Source of the DNA: Kribbella voronezhensis
GTDB taxonomy: Bacteria; Actinomycetota; Actinomycetes; Propionibacteriales; Kribbellaceae
Direction of reading: 5' to 3'
Length of the DNA stretch: 64,000 nucleotides
Assembly (NCBI RefSeq): GCF_004365175.1
Contig: NZ_SOCE01000003.1
Location: forward strand, 434,001 to 498,000
Shown: piece by piece, positions 7,331 to 16,480 of the stretch
Layout of the letters: the number at the start of each line of letters is the position of its first letter
Position numbering within the stretch: the stretch's first letter is position 1
Program-made: the position numbers and the translations under genes
The notes under the pieces: model-generated
Databases searched by the model: none
What the model was told of the DNA's origin: nothing
What the model saw: the letters and a program-made list of their open reading frames with translations, nothing else

Positions 7331-8844
7331 AGGGAGCGGCGGTGGTTGGGGGAGAGGCGCCAGCCGGAGTCGAGGTATTCGACGAGGTCTGCGTCGGCGA
7401 GGGTTTCTAGGCATTCTTGGACTGTGTCGGTGTCCAGGCCGGCCGTGACGGCGATGCGTTGGGCGGGCGCTGGTCTGAGGACCGGGACCGCGTCGAGCGT
7501 GCGTTGGACTTCCAAGTCCAGACCGTCGGTGGGGCCTGCGGGAGCGTGCGGGTATGAGGTGAGCGCGGCGCCGAGTGGCGAGATCGCTTCGAGGATGTCG
7601 GCGATGCTCGTGACCAGAACGGCGTTGCGTTCGCGCACGAGGAGGTGCGCGCCTTCGGACATGCGGGAGGTGATCGGCCCGGGGACCGCCAGCACGGCTC
7701 GCCCGCACTGCTCGGCCCAGCCGGCGCTGTTCAGTGCGCCGCTTCGTACTGCGGCTTCGACCACCAGAGTCCCGAGGGTGCTTGCTGCGATCAGCCGGTT
7801 GCGAGCGAGGAACCGCAACTTGGTGGGCGAGCAACCGGGTGGCAACTCGCTCACGATCAGCCCTTCAGTCGCGATTCGGTCGAAGAGTGCGGTGTTGCGC
7901 TTCGGATAGCAGACGTCAACACCGCAGGCGAGTACTGCGATCGTCATCCCGGAGCCGGCGAGTGCGCCGCGGTGAGCAGCAGCATCGATTCCGTACGCGC
8001 CGCCTGACACCACAGTCACCTCGTTGTCGGCCAGCCCGGCGGCGAGTTCGGCAGCCGCATGCTCGCCGTACGACGAACAGGCGCGCGATCCGACGATGGC
8101 GACGGACTTCGCCAGCGCCTCGCGGAGGTTGCCCGGGCCGCGAACCCAGAGGCCGTACGGAACGCCTCCTCGACGAGATTGCTGTCCGGCATCTGCGAGT
8201 ACTTCGACCTGCTCCGGCCACTCGTCGTCGCCCGGTATGACGAATCGCCCGCCTACCGCCCGTACGCGCGCGAGATCTCGCTCCGGATCCGTGTTCGCGA
8301 GCCGATTGGCCCACCGCTCGACGCGAGGTGCGCCGGTGCGCAGAAGGTCCCAGACCTCACGCGCAGACAGCCCGTCGAACGCCTCCAGCGCCGCCGGATC
8401 CCCAGGCTCCACCACTCGCGACAAACCAGCCCGCGCAATCCGCTCCAGATCCCGCGCATCCCCACCCCCCAACCCCGCTGGTCCACCCATCCCACCAACG
8501 CGCGTCCGAACGGCAAGGGATGGGGTGTCGGCGGAGGAGGCTGGCGCGCCGGGCGTGCTGGGTTTGTCGGGCGGCGGGGCAGGGGCGAGGGGTGGGGTGT
8601 CGGAGGAGAAGGCTGGGGCGTGGGGTGTGCTGGGTTTGTCGGACGGAGGGGTGGGGCCGAGGGGTGCGGTTGGGTGGGTGGAAGCGAGGTCGGTGGGGGC
8701 GAGGGGTGCGGTGGGGTTGATCGGGACGAGGTCGGTGGGGGCGACGGGTGCGGTGGGGTCGGTGGAAGGGAGGTCGGTGGGGGCGAGGGGTGCGGTGGGG
8801 TTGGTGGGGGCGAGGTCGGTGGGGGCGAGGCTCGGGATGGTCAT
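7318..8844 (-). CDS. dprA: DNA processing protein DprA with a Pro/Thr-rich repeat N-terminus
   Basis: DprA binds incoming single-stranded DNA and loads RecA during natural transformation; in organisms not known to be competent it is still conserved. The Rossmann core is clear: SVAIVGSRACSSYG (247-260), VSGGAYGIDAAAH (279-291), PPGCSPTKLRFLARNRLIA (335-353) and VVEAAVRSGAL (361-371), followed by a C-terminal winged-helix region. Residues 1-110 are unusual: four 14-residue repeats of the type APTDLxPTxPTAPL, then two imperfect repeats around PPDKPSTPxAPAxSSDTP. At 508 residues the protein is about 120 longer than usual. The ATG lies just after the comM stop with AGGTGA before it, which supports translation of the repeat region. 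Starts inside the repeat, or a GTG near the SAM-like domain, remain possible. Confidence 0.9.
   Translation of the reverse strand: MTIPSLAPTDLAPTNPTAPLAPTDLPSTDPTAPVAPTDLVPINPTAPLAPTDLASTHPTAPLGPTPPSDKPSTPHAPAFSSDTPPLAPAPPPDKPSTPGAPASSADTPSLAVRTRVGGMGGPAGLGGGDARDLERIARAGLSRVVEPGDPAALEAFDGLSAREVWDLLRTGAPRVERWANRLANTDPERDLARVRAVGGRFVIPGDDEWPEQVEVLADAGQQSRRGGVPYGLWVRGPGNLREALAKSVAIVGSRACSSYGEHAAAELAAGLADNEVTVVSGGAYGIDAAAHRGALAGSGMTIAVLACGVDVCYPKRNTALFDRIATEGLIVSELPPGCSPTKLRFLARNRLIAASTLGTLVVEAAVRSGALNSAGWAEQCGRAVLAVPGPITSRMSEGAHLLVRERNAVLVTSIADILEAISPLGAALTSYPHAPAGPTDGLDLEVQRTLDAVPVLRPAPAQRIAVTAGLDTDTVQECLETLADADLVEYLDSGWRLSPNHRRSLGTA
8655..8835. repeat. 42-base in-frame tandem repeat within dprA
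   Basis: GAGGTCGGTGGGGGCGA recurs at 8686, 8728, 8770 and 8812, an exact 42-base period encoding 14 residues. A longer degenerate repeat around GTGCTGGGTTTGTCGG precedes it at about 8520-8650. Because 42 is a multiple of three, gain or loss of units keeps dprA in frame. Confidence 0.9.
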
Positions 8845-8848
8845 GTGG

Positions 8849-10414
8849 TCACCTGATGGGTCGTTGGTCGGACAGTGGGGTGAGGGGTTCGCCGCTGCGG
8901 AGTTGATAGGCCTGGTGGGTCAGTTCTGGGGTTGGCTGGGCGATGCCTTCGAGATCGGCCAGGGTCCAGGCGAGGCGGACTACGCGGTCGAAGCCGCGGG
9001 CGGTCAGGCGGCCTTCGGTGTAGAGGTTCTCGAGCATCTTCTGGCTGACCGGGTCGAGCTGGAACTGTCGTCGCAGCAGCGGTCCGGGGATCTGGCTGTT
9101 CAGGAGCCAGCCGGTCTCGCGGTAGCGGAAGGTCTGACGATCGCGGGCGGCCTGCACCCGCTCGGCGACGACGGCCGTGGACTCCGGCTTCTCGCCGTCC
9201 TCACCGCCGCGTGCGGCCGGCAGGATCTGGCGCTGGATGTCGATGCGGTCCTTGATCGGCCCACTGATCCGCTGCCGGTAGCGGTGCAGAACCTGCGGAG
9301 TGCAACTGCAGAGCCCGTACGGCGTACCGGATTGGCCGCAGGGGCAGGGGTTGGCTGCGAGCACGAGCATGAACCTGGCCGGGAACTTCGCCACGGCCGC
9401 TGCTCGGTGCACCTCGATGAACCCGGACTCCAGCGGCTGCCGCAGAGTGTCCAGCGTCAACGGGTGCATTTCCGGCGCCTCGTCGATGAAGAGAATGCCG
9501 CGGTGCGCGCAGCTGATGGCTCCAGGGCGGGGCATGCCCGAGCCGCCGCCGACGAGGCTGGACAGCGAAGCCGTGTGATGCGGTGCGATGAAAGGCGGCC
9601 TGACCACGAGCTCGGCGTCGCCGGTGAGAAGCCCTGCCAGTGAGTGCACCGCTGACACCTCGAGCGAGTCGTCTGTGCTGAGGTCAGGCATCAATCCAGC
9701 AAGGCGTTCCGCCAGCATCGTCTTGCCCGAACCGGGTGGGCCGTGCAGGTAGAGATGATGCCCGCCAGCCGCGGCTGCTTCGATCGCGCGGCGGCCCTCG
9801 TGCTGGCCGAGCACGTCGTCGAGATCCACTTCGGGAACACGGGTCAGTGATTCAGAGAGCAGCCGCGGCTCAGCCCGCGGCGGCTCTTCGTCGGGAATCT
9901 CGACACCGCGGAGAATCGCGAGCACCTGGCGCAGCGAACGGACGCCGTACACCGCGATGCCTGGCACCAGCCGCGCCTCGCCGGCGTTCAGCTCCGGGAC
10001 CACGATGCGCTCGAAGCCGGAACGCGCCGCGGCCAGGGTCATCGCGAGCGCGCCGCGCACCTCGCGGACACGGCCGTCGAGGCCGAGCTCGCCAATCATG
10101 GCGGCCTGCCGCAGCCGTTGGCCTTCGACCACACCGGCAGCGGCCAGTAGAGCGCAGGCGATCGCGACGTCGTAATGGGAGCCGGTCTTCGGAAGTGTGG
10201 CGGGGGACAGGCCGATGGTCACCTTGCGGTCCGGGAATCGCTCGCCGGAGTTGACGACCGCCGCGCGCACCCGATCTCTTGCCTCCGACAACGAGGTGTC
10301 CGGCAGGCCGATCAGGGTCGTCTTCGGCAATCCTTGCGCGATGTCGGCCTCGACCTCGACCAGGTGACCTTCCAGGCCGACCAGGGCGACGGACCACGCC
10401 TGGGCGAGCGGCAT
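8849..10414 (-). CDS. comM: YifB/ComM family Mg-chelatase-like AAA+ ATPase
   Basis: 521 residues. ComM-type helicases promote branch migration during integration of transforming DNA. The N-terminal domain begins MPLAQAWSVALVGLEGHLVEVEADI; the AAA+ core has Walker A LHGPPGSGKT (224-232) and Walker B ILFIDEAPEM, and ANPCPCG marks the Mg-chelatase-like family. The C-terminal helical domain ends in LAWTLADLEG...HQAYQLRSGE. The ATG overlaps the yraN stop by one base (TGATG), and dprA follows after four bases: a yraN-comM-dprA operon. A longer in-frame start upstream lies inside yraN and was rejected. Confidence 0.94.
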   Translation of the reverse strand: MPLAQAWSVALVGLEGHLVEVEADIAQGLPKTTLIGLPDTSLSEARDRVRAAVVNSGERFPDRKVTIGLSPATLPKTGSHYDVAIACALLAAAGVVEGQRLRQAAMIGELGLDGRVREVRGALAMTLAAARSGFERIVVPELNAGEARLVPGIAVYGVRSLRQVLAILRGVEIPDEEPPRAEPRLLSESLTRVPEVDLDDVLGQHEGRRAIEAAAAGGHHLYLHGPPGSGKTMLAERLAGLMPDLSTDDSLEVSAVHSLAGLLTGDAELVVRPPFIAPHHTASLSSLVGGGSGMPRPGAISCAHRGILFIDEAPEMHPLTLDTLRQPLESGFIEVHRAAAVAKFPARFMLVLAANPCPCGQSGTPYGLCSCTPQVLHRYRQRISGPIKDRIDIQRQILPAARGGEDGEKPESTAVVAERVQAARDRQTFRYRETGWLLNSQIPGPLLRRQFQLDPVSQKMLENLYTEGRLTARGFDRVVRLAWTLADLEGIAQPTPELTHQAYQLRSGEPLTPLSDQRPIR

Positions 10415-10770
10415 CAGGCCACGCCCTTGACGTGGTCGATGGTCGGCCGGCCGCCGTGCGGGACGAGGACGGCGACCACGTCGATCCGGATCTGGCCCGG
10501 CCGGGTGCCGTGCTGGCTGAGCCAGCGGCCGGCCAGGCTGCGCAGCTTCGCCAGCTTGCGGTAGGTGATCGACTCCAGCGGCGAGCCGTAATTGAGCCCG
10601 CGCCGGGTCTTCACCTCGCAGACGACCAGGGTGTCGCCGTCGCGGGCGACGATGTCGATCTCGCCCAGCTCGCAGCGCCAGTTCCGCTCCAGAATGGCGA
10701 AACCGGCCGCTGTCAGATGTTTCGCGGCGAGATCCTCGCCGTACTGCCCGATTGCTTGTGTGGCTCGCAT
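10414..10770 (-). CDS. yraN: YraN family (UPF0102) putative endonuclease
   Basis: 118 residues of the UPF0102 family, which has a restriction-endonuclease-like fold related to Holliday-junction resolvases. Visible motifs are GQYGEDLAAKHL, ERNWRCELGEIDIVARD (the E and D of the nuclease core), LVVCEVKTRR (E-x-K) and ITYRKLAKLRSLAGRWL. It heads the operon with comM and dprA, consistent with a role in DNA uptake or recombination. Biochemical function is still debated. Confidence 0.93.
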   Translation of the reverse strand: MRATQAIGQYGEDLAAKHLTAAGFAILERNWRCELGEIDIVARDGDTLVVCEVKTRRGLNYGSPLESITYRKLAKLRSLAGRWLSQHGTRPGQIRIDVVAVLVPHGGRPTIDHVKGVA

Positions 10771-10894
10771 CGGTGACCACCTCCGGCTAAGAACATGCCG
10801 GGATGGACGCCGATTTCAGCTGCGAGTTCGGACCTGTGGAGAAGTTGTGAGTTCGAGGCTGTGGAGAATCATCAGCCGGTGGCCGCGGAGCCGG

Positions 10895-12514
10895 TCAGTT
10901 GCGCATGTGTTTGCCGCGCGTCGGCTTCGGTGGCGTCCGGATCGCCCGGAGCTCGGAGGTGTCCGAGTCGGTGGGACGGATGGCTTGCAGGCCACCACTG
11001 CCCGGATCGGTGTCGCCGATCTCGAAGTCCCAGCTCTCCTCGTTGGCCAGCCGGCTGTGCCAGCGACCGTAGAGACCGTAGACGGCGAGTCCGAACACCA
11101 TCCAGACGATGAACATCCACCAGGTGCTGGTCTTCAGGTTCAGCATCAGCCACAGTGTCGCGCCGAGTGACAGCAGCGGGACGAGCGGCACCATCGGCAC
11201 CCGGAAACCGCGCTCGAGGTTCGGCTCGGTCCGCCGGAGCCTGAGCACGCCGACCGCGCAGAAGGCGAAGCAGAACAGGGCACCGATGACGAGCAGCTCT
11301 TCGAGGTCGATCACGTTCGGGTACAGCGTGAGGATCACGGCTGCGACGCCCGCGGCACTGGCGGCGCGGGCGGGGGACGAGTAGACGCGGCTGACCCGGC
11401 CCAGGCTCTTCGGAAGCAGCCCGTCACGACCCATGTTGAACAGCACCCGGCTCTGCGCGATCAACACCACCATGATCACGGTCATCAGGGCGAGCAAGGC
11501 GCCGAGGTTGACCACGTCGGCGGCCCAGCCGATCCCGACCGAGTCCATCGCCTCCGAGACCGGAGCGGGCCCGCCCAGCTGACCGTAGGGCCGCAGACCG
11601 ACGAGGACGACGGCCATCGCGACGTACAGGATGGTGACGGCGCCGACTCCGAGGAGCATGCCTTGAGGGACCGTCTTGCGCGGGTTGCGCGCGTCCTCCG
11701 ACGCGGTCGCGATCAGGTCGAAGCCGATGAAGGCGAAGACGATCGAGCTGGCGGCGGTGAAGATGCCCATCACGCCGAACGTGCCGAACGAGGAGTCCAC
11801 GATCCAGCTGAGCAACGTCGGGCTGGCGGTGGCCTGGGCGGCGCGGCGCATCGGGATGAACGGGTGGTAGTTCGCCCAGTTGATGTGTGTGGCGCCGATG
11901 ATGACGACCAGGAGAATCACGGCGACCTTGGCCGCCACGACGACGGTCAGCACCCGGGACGACAGCTTCGTGCCGGTGACGATCATCGCCGTCAGCAGCA
12001 GCAACAGCAGTGGCGCGACCAGGTTCACTTTGGCGTCGGGGCCGAAGAACTGCGCGAGGCTGTGGGGCAGCGTGACGCCGAAACCGTCCAGGGTCGCCAG
12101 GAAGTACGCCGACCAGACTCGGGCCACGATCGCGGCCGCGGTGACGAGTTCGAGTACGAGCGCCCAGCCGACCAGCCAGGCCCACATCTCGCCGAACGTC
12201 ACATAGCTGAACGTGTAGGCGCTACCGGAAACGGGGATGGTCGAGGACAGTTCGGCGTAGCAGGCGGCCGCGAGCACGCAGACGAGCGCAGCGATCAGGA
12301 ACGACAAGATCACGGCAGGTCCGGCGACGGTCGCCGCCTCCTTGCCGCTGAGGCTGAAGATGCCGGACCCGATCATCACACCCAGGCCGAGCACGACTAG
12401 GTCGCGCCGGCCGAACAGGCGTGGCAGACGGTGCCTCGCATCCTCGACTCGAGTGAACGCCGACTCGACCGGCAGGCGCCGGCCTACGGTCTGTCCGTTC
12501 GCTGAGGGGGCCAT
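10895..12514 (-). CDS. APC-superfamily amino-acid permease
   Basis: 539 residues with about 12 membrane segments, cytoplasmic membrane. The APC signature is GLGVMIGSGIFSLSG in the first segment, with AACYAELSSTIPVSGSAYTFSYVTFGEMWAW and FIGFDLIATASEDARNPRKTVPQGML further on. This pattern matches the cationic amino-acid transporter (CAT/YhdG) branch, so a basic amino acid is a likely but unproven substrate. The tail after the last segment (about 70 residues) is hydrophilic. GGAGG lies 11 bases before the ATG. Divergent from xerC with a 136-base gap. Confidence 0.88.
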   Translation of the reverse strand: MAPSANGQTVGRRLPVESAFTRVEDARHRLPRLFGRRDLVVLGLGVMIGSGIFSLSGKEAATVAGPAVILSFLIAALVCVLAAACYAELSSTIPVSGSAYTFSYVTFGEMWAWLVGWALVLELVTAAAIVARVWSAYFLATLDGFGVTLPHSLAQFFGPDAKVNLVAPLLLLLLTAMIVTGTKLSSRVLTVVVAAKVAVILLVVIIGATHINWANYHPFIPMRRAAQATASPTLLSWIVDSSFGTFGVMGIFTAASSIVFAFIGFDLIATASEDARNPRKTVPQGMLLGVGAVTILYVAMAVVLVGLRPYGQLGGPAPVSEAMDSVGIGWAADVVNLGALLALMTVIMVVLIAQSRVLFNMGRDGLLPKSLGRVSRVYSSPARAASAAGVAAVILTLYPNVIDLEELLVIGALFCFAFCAVGVLRLRRTEPNLERGFRVPMVPLVPLLSLGATLWLMLNLKTSTWWMFIVWMVFGLAVYGLYGRWHSRLANEESWDFEIGDTDPGSGGLQAIRPTDSDTSELRAIRTPPKPTRGKHMRN

Positions 12515-12650
12515 GGTCAGGGGTGCCTCCGTTGCTACTAGGGCAATCGGGCCGAACAGTAGTCGACCATTGGTCTACGGGCCAGACCTCCTGTGTCTCG
12601 ACTCCGCGCGGTGGCTTGCGATGCCGGGGCCACTCCCGCATGGTCGAGTC

Positions 12651-13595
12651 ATGGTGCCGGACGATGTCAGCGAAATCCCTGCTCTGTCGGAAGATTTCAC
12701 TGCGTTACTGGCTGACTACGAACGGCACTTGACGGCGGAAAGAGACCTCAGCGAACACTCGGTGCGAGCGTACCTCGGTGATATCGCGGACCTGCTGGAC
12801 CATTTGACTCGGCTTGGTCACGATGCTGATCTGAACGGACTCGACATCCGCGGCCTGCGCTCCTGGCTCGCCAAGCAACAGAGTCTGGGCAAGGCACGCA
12901 GCACCATGGCGCGCCGTGCGACGGCCGCGCGAGTGTTCACCGCGTGGGCCCAGCGGACCGGGCGCATCCAGACCGACCCTGGTGCGCTGCTGGCCAGCCC
13001 CAAGCCACACAGGCCACTGCCCGGTGTGCTCGGCCAGGCCGATACCCGCGCCGTCCTGGACGCAGCGGCCGTCGCAGCCGACGACGGCAGCCCCGTCGGC
13101 CTGCGCGACCTGGCCATCATGGAACTGCTCTACGCCACCGGCATCCGAGTCGGAGAACTCTGCGCGCTCGACATCGACGAGGTCGACTCGTCCCGCCGGG
13201 TGGTCCGCGTCTTCGGCAAGGGCCGCAAGGAGCGGTCCGTCCCGTACGGCGTACCGGCGGCCGAAGCGCTCGAGACCTGGATCCGGACCGCCCGGCCGAA
13301 GTTGGCACAGCCCGGAAGCGGACCGGCTCTCTTTCTCGGTGCGCGGGGTGGACGGATCGATCCACGGACCGTACGTCGGGTCGTCCACGCCCGGATCGGC
13401 GCCGTCGACGCGCCGGATCTGTCGCCGCACGGCCTGCGGCACACGGCGGCGACGCACCTGCTCGAAGGGGGAGCCGACCTTCGCAGCGTGCAGGAGTTGC
13501 TCGGCCATGCGTCGCTGGCGACCACGCAGGTCTACACCCATGTCTCGGGGGACAGACTGCGACGCGCGTACGAACAAGCCCATCCACGCGCCTGA
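12651..13595 (+). CDS. xerC: tyrosine recombinase XerC
   Basis: 314 residues. XerC with XerD resolves chromosome dimers at dif near the division site. The N-terminal SAM-like domain (14-105) contains YERHLTAERDLSEHSVRAYLGDI. All catalytic residues are present: R166 (TGIRVGEL), Lys in GKGRKER (190-193), H260 and R263 (HGLRH), H286 (LGHASL) and nucleophile Y295 (TQVYTH). Length and context near dprA and rpsB are those of chromosomal XerC, not an element integrase. ATG at 12651 gives the usual length; ATG 12621 in the same frame and the adjacent GTG 12654 are alternatives. Confidence 0.92.
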   Translation: MVPDDVSEIPALSEDFTALLADYERHLTAERDLSEHSVRAYLGDIADLLDHLTRLGHDADLNGLDIRGLRSWLAKQQSLGKARSTMARRATAARVFTAWAQRTGRIQTDPGALLASPKPHRPLPGVLGQADTRAVLDAAAVAADDGSPVGLRDLAIMELLYATGIRVGELCALDIDEVDSSRRVVRVFGKGRKERSVPYGVPAAEALETWIRTARPKLAQPGSGPALFLGARGGRIDPRTVRRVVHARIGAVDAPDLSPHGLRHTAATHLLEGGADLRSVQELLGHASLATTQVYTHVSGDRLRRAYEQAHPRA

Positions 13596-13626
13596 CGACG
13601 GCCCCGGATAGGGCAGACTGCGGAGC

Positions 13627-14106
13627 ATGCGGGTTTCGGCGAAGTCTGACTATGCGTTGCGAGCGCTGATCGAGATCACTCAGCGCTGGCTGGCGAGCGA
13701 CCCCACGGTGGTGTCCGCCGAGGAGCTCAGTCGTGCCCAGGGGATTCCGCACGGTTTCTTGCAGGGCATCCTCGCCGATCTGCGCCGGGCCGGGGTGTTG
13801 TCCAGCCAGCGCGGGCAGTCCGGTGGCTGGAAGCTCGCGGTCGATCCGAACAAGATCTCGGTCGCCGATGTGATGAGAGCCGTCGACGGGCCGATCGTGA
13901 GCATCTCGGGCGTACGGCCGGAAAGCGTCGACTACAACGAACAAGCGGTCGTCCTGCAGCGGGTGTGGATCGCCGCCCGTGCGAGTCTGCGGGACGTTCT
14001 GGAGCACACGACGCTGACAGACCTTGCCAAGGGCAAGCTTCCCGCCGGGGTGGAGCGTCGCTCCCGCGACGAGGACGCCTGGCAGGCGCGGGTTCAGGGC
14101 AGCTGA
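13627..14106 (+). CDS. Rrf2 family transcriptional regulator lacking cysteines
   Basis: 159 residues. The winged helix is canonical for Rrf2: MRVSAKSDYALRALIEI, then SAEELSRAQGIPHGFLQGILADLRRAGVLSSQRGQSGGW, where family members have the wing GxxGGY/W. The protein has no cysteine, so it cannot bind an Fe-S cluster as IscR, NsrR or RsrR do. It could instead sense a small molecule, as CymR does through a partner. It starts 31 bases after xerC; no obvious target gene is next to it. Confidence 0.86.
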   Translation: MRVSAKSDYALRALIEITQRWLASDPTVVSAEELSRAQGIPHGFLQGILADLRRAGVLSSQRGQSGGWKLAVDPNKISVADVMRAVDGPIVSISGVRPESVDYNEQAVVLQRVWIAARASLRDVLEHTTLTDLAKGKLPAGVERRSRDEDAWQARVQGS

Positions 14107-14230
14107 GCCCACAGCGGACGAACGCTTGACGGCGGAGTTCATCGCGGCCGCCCCGGCAGGCATCGGACTCGGTCTGTGGATCTGGAATGGCGTGAGCCGG
14201 TCGGAGGGCTTGGAAGGCTCGGGCGGCTCA

Positions 14231-15085
14231 TCAGTGGCGTCTGATCAAGAGGCCGCCGGCCAGCGTGAGCGCCGCTGAGAGGCCCACGACGACCGCGGGT
14301 GCCAGTCCGGAGCCGCGCAGCGAGCCAGGCGTGGAGGCATCCCCGGAGCCGCGCCCGGAGTCGTGGTGGAAGCCAGGTTCGGGGTCGCGGTCTGGGCTGA
14401 GAACCGGGGGGCTGGTGCGGGGATCGAGGGGGTCGTTGGCCTGTGGCTCGGCGGTGCTGGTTGAGCTGTTGGTGCTGAGGAGGTGTCCGGTCGTGGGGGG
14501 TGGCGCGAGGGGGAGTAGGCGCACGGGGCTTGCAGTGAGGAGTGTGAGCGGGTTCAGGTAGGTGGCGGCTCGGCGGAGGCCCCAGTGGAGGCAGGTGCGC
14601 GGTGGGCAGTGGGTGCCTGCCGAGGAGAGGGTGCCTAGTTGGTCGCCGGGAGCGACGGTGGCGCCGACGTGGGTTGAGGCGATGACGGGCTCGTAGGTGG
14701 TGCGGAGTGGGCCGTTGGTCACCACGACGACGCCGCGGCCGGCCAGCGGACCGGCGTACGTGATGGTGCCTTTGGTGGCTGAGAGGACCGGTTGGCCGGG
14801 GGAGCCGGACAGGTCGAGGCCTCGGTGGCCGGGGAGCCAGGGCTTGGCGGGCAGTTCGAAGCCACGCACGATTTCTGGGCGTGGAGTGAGCGGCCAGACG
14901 GCGGGCGACGGCTCGGCGCCGGGTGGTGCGGCCGTGGCGGGTGGCGGCAAGGCGAGGGCGAGGGCGACAGCGGCGAAAGCTGAGAGGGTGGCGGCGAGGA
15001 GCGCGCCCCGCCGTGCGGCGGCGCGTGACACGGAGGCGGCGGGCAGGTGGGTGCGGCGGGCGGGGGTCTGCTGAGTTGGCTTCAT
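14231..15085 (-). CDS. secreted M23-type peptidase with C-terminal membrane anchor
   Basis: 284 residues. A signal peptide (basic start, hydrophobic 20-41, cleavage near ATAAPP) is followed by an LytM/M23 fold: GHRGLDLSGSPGQPV gives the zinc H-x3-D, and HVGATVAPGDQLGTLSSAGT the core sheet. The second zinc motif, normally HxH, reads TCLHWGL, so the first His is replaced by Cys. A Ser/Pro/Asp-rich linker and a terminal membrane helix VVVGLSAALTLAGGLLIRRH follow, suggesting attachment to the outer face of the membrane. It may be an active peptidoglycan endopeptidase or a catalytically weakened regulator like some LytM factors. It is divergent from rpsB. The long reading frame continuing upstream through rpsB is spurious. 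Confidence 0.87.
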   Translation of the reverse strand: MKPTQQTPARRTHLPAASVSRAAARRGALLAATLSAFAAVALALALPPPATAAPPGAEPSPAVWPLTPRPEIVRGFELPAKPWLPGHRGLDLSGSPGQPVLSATKGTITYAGPLAGRGVVVVTNGPLRTTYEPVIASTHVGATVAPGDQLGTLSSAGTHCPPRTCLHWGLRRAATYLNPLTLLTASPVRLLPLAPPPTTGHLLSTNSSTSTAEPQANDPLDPRTSPPVLSPDRDPEPGFHHDSGRGSGDASTPGSLRGSGLAPAVVVGLSAALTLAGGLLIRRH

Positions 15086-15157
15086 GCTTGGAATGTGCCG
15101 CGGAACGGACCACGAACAGCCTGTGGATTGTGGGGCTGTGGACAAGGGGCAGGCCGG

Positions 15158-15370
15158 TTCGACCTGGGGCCCGGCGTCCCGTAGACTTTTGCTGGCGTCC
15201 CACGCGAGTGGGTCGACTACGCACGCCTGCATAACCCCGAACCTCCTAGGTCCCGGCTCGCCGGGTGGAGGGTCGTGGCGGGCGTCAGGCGCGGCGGACC
15301 ATCCGGTCCGGCGCGGGACAACCGAACATGCTCCGGCTCGAGCGAGCCGGCGCGACAGGAGGAACACCTC
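15158..15370 (+). promoter_or_regulatory. rpsB promoter and 5' leader
   Basis: A good housekeeping-type promoter is visible: TTCGAC (15158-15163), an 18-base spacer and TAGACT (15182-15187). This predicts a start near 15194 and a leader of about 175 bases before rpsB. The leader is rich in short inverted repeats (for example CCCACGCGAGTGGG). rpsB leaders bind S2 for autoregulation in several bacteria; here that is inference. Confidence 0.6.
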
Positions 15371-16339
15371 ATGGCCGTCGTGACCATGAAGCAGCTGCTC
15401 GAGAGCGGCGTCCACTTCGGGCACCAGACCCGTCGCTGGAACCCGAAGATGAAGCGATTCATCTTCACCGAGCGCAACGGCATCTACATCATCGACCTGC
15501 AGCAGTCGCTGTCGTACATCGACCGCGCCTACGAGTTCGTCCGGAGCACCGTCGCCTCCGGCGGCGCGATCCTGTTCGTCGGCACCAAGAAGCAGGCCCA
15601 GGAAGCGATCGCCGAGCAGGCGACCCGGGTCGGCATGCCGTACGTGAACCAGCGCTGGCTGGGCGGCATGCTCACCAACTTCCAGACCGTCAACAAGCGG
15701 CTCCAGCGGCTCAAGGAGCTCGAGCTGCTGGACTTCGACGACGTCGCCGCCTCCGGCGTGACGAAGAAGGAGCTGCTGCAGAAGCGTCGCGAGCACGACA
15801 AGCTGCTCAAGACCCTCGGCGGTATCCGTGACATGGCCCGCGTTCCGGCCGCCGTCTGGATCGTCGACACCAAGAAGGAGCACCTCGCCGTCGACGAGGC
15901 GCGCAAGCTGAAGCTGCCGATCATCGGCATCCTGGACACCAACTGCGACCCGGACGAGGTCGACTTCCCGATCCCGGGCAACGACGACGCGATCCGTTCG
16001 GTCGGCCTGCTGACCCGCGTGGTCGCCGACGCCGTCGCCGACGGGCTCATGTCGCGTGGCGGCCAGGGCGCTGCCGCGGCCGGCGAGGAGCTGGGTGCCG
16101 AGGAGCCGCTGGCGGCGTGGGAGCGCGAGCTGCTGGAGAGCCAGAACGGCGCCGCCACGGAGGCCAAGGCCGACGAGGCCCCCGCCGCCGAGGCGAAGAC
16201 CGAGGAGGCTGCGGTCGCCGCGACCGACGAGGTTGCCGACAACGCGCCGGTGGCCGAGTCCGCCGCTGTCGCCGAGACCATCGCCAAGGCCGACGACACG
16301 CCGGTCGAGGGCACCGAGGCGCCGAAGACCGAGGCCTGA
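15371..16339 (+). CDS. rpsB: 30S ribosomal protein S2 with acidic C-terminal extension
   Basis: 322 residues. Residues 1 to about 235 are standard S2: [54 protein letters not shown] and [21 protein letters not shown]. The rest is an Ala/Glu/Lys-rich tail (about 70 residues), much longer than in E. coli S2 but common in actinomycetes. ATG at 15371 has AGGAGG eleven bases upstream; an in-frame start 32 codons earlier is rejected. First gene of rpsB-tsf. Confidence 0.97.
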   Translation: MAVVTMKQLLESGVHFGHQTRRWNPKMKRFIFTERNGIYIIDLQQSLSYIDRAYEFVRSTVASGGAILFVGTKKQAQEAIAEQATRVGMPYVNQRWLGGMLTNFQTVNKRLQRLKELELLDFDDVAASGVTKKELLQKRREHDKLLKTLGGIRDMARVPAAVWIVDTKKEHLAVDEARKLKLPIIGILDTNCDPDEVDFPIPGNDDAIRSVGLLTRVVADAVADGLMSRGGQGAAAAGEELGAEEPLAAWERELLESQNGAATEAKADEAPAAEAKTEEAAVAATDEVADNAPVAESAAVAETIAKADDTPVEGTEAPKTEA

Positions 16340-16480
16340 TCGGCCCGTCGCCGCTCGGCGCACCCGCCGGCTCCCGTACTACGGACAGCCGGCCCGGGCA
16401 CCGGGCGGCGACCAGCCACCGGCGCAGGCCGGTCGGCGAATCCACCAGCTGACGCACCACTGAAGACGAGAGAACGAGGA

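Noticed and set aside
8849-10780. Long comM frame starting at 10780
   Set aside because: The extra 122 residues lie inside yraN in another frame and are Arg/Pro-rich shadow sequence; the MPLAQAWSV start matches the family.
12342-12650. N-terminal extension of xerC from 12342
   Set aside because: It is antisense to the permease gene and unlike any XerC; the product from 12651 has the normal length.
14231-16363. 710-residue minus-strand frame across rpsB
   Set aside because: The upstream 426 codons are antisense to rpsB; only the M23 part from 15085 is real.
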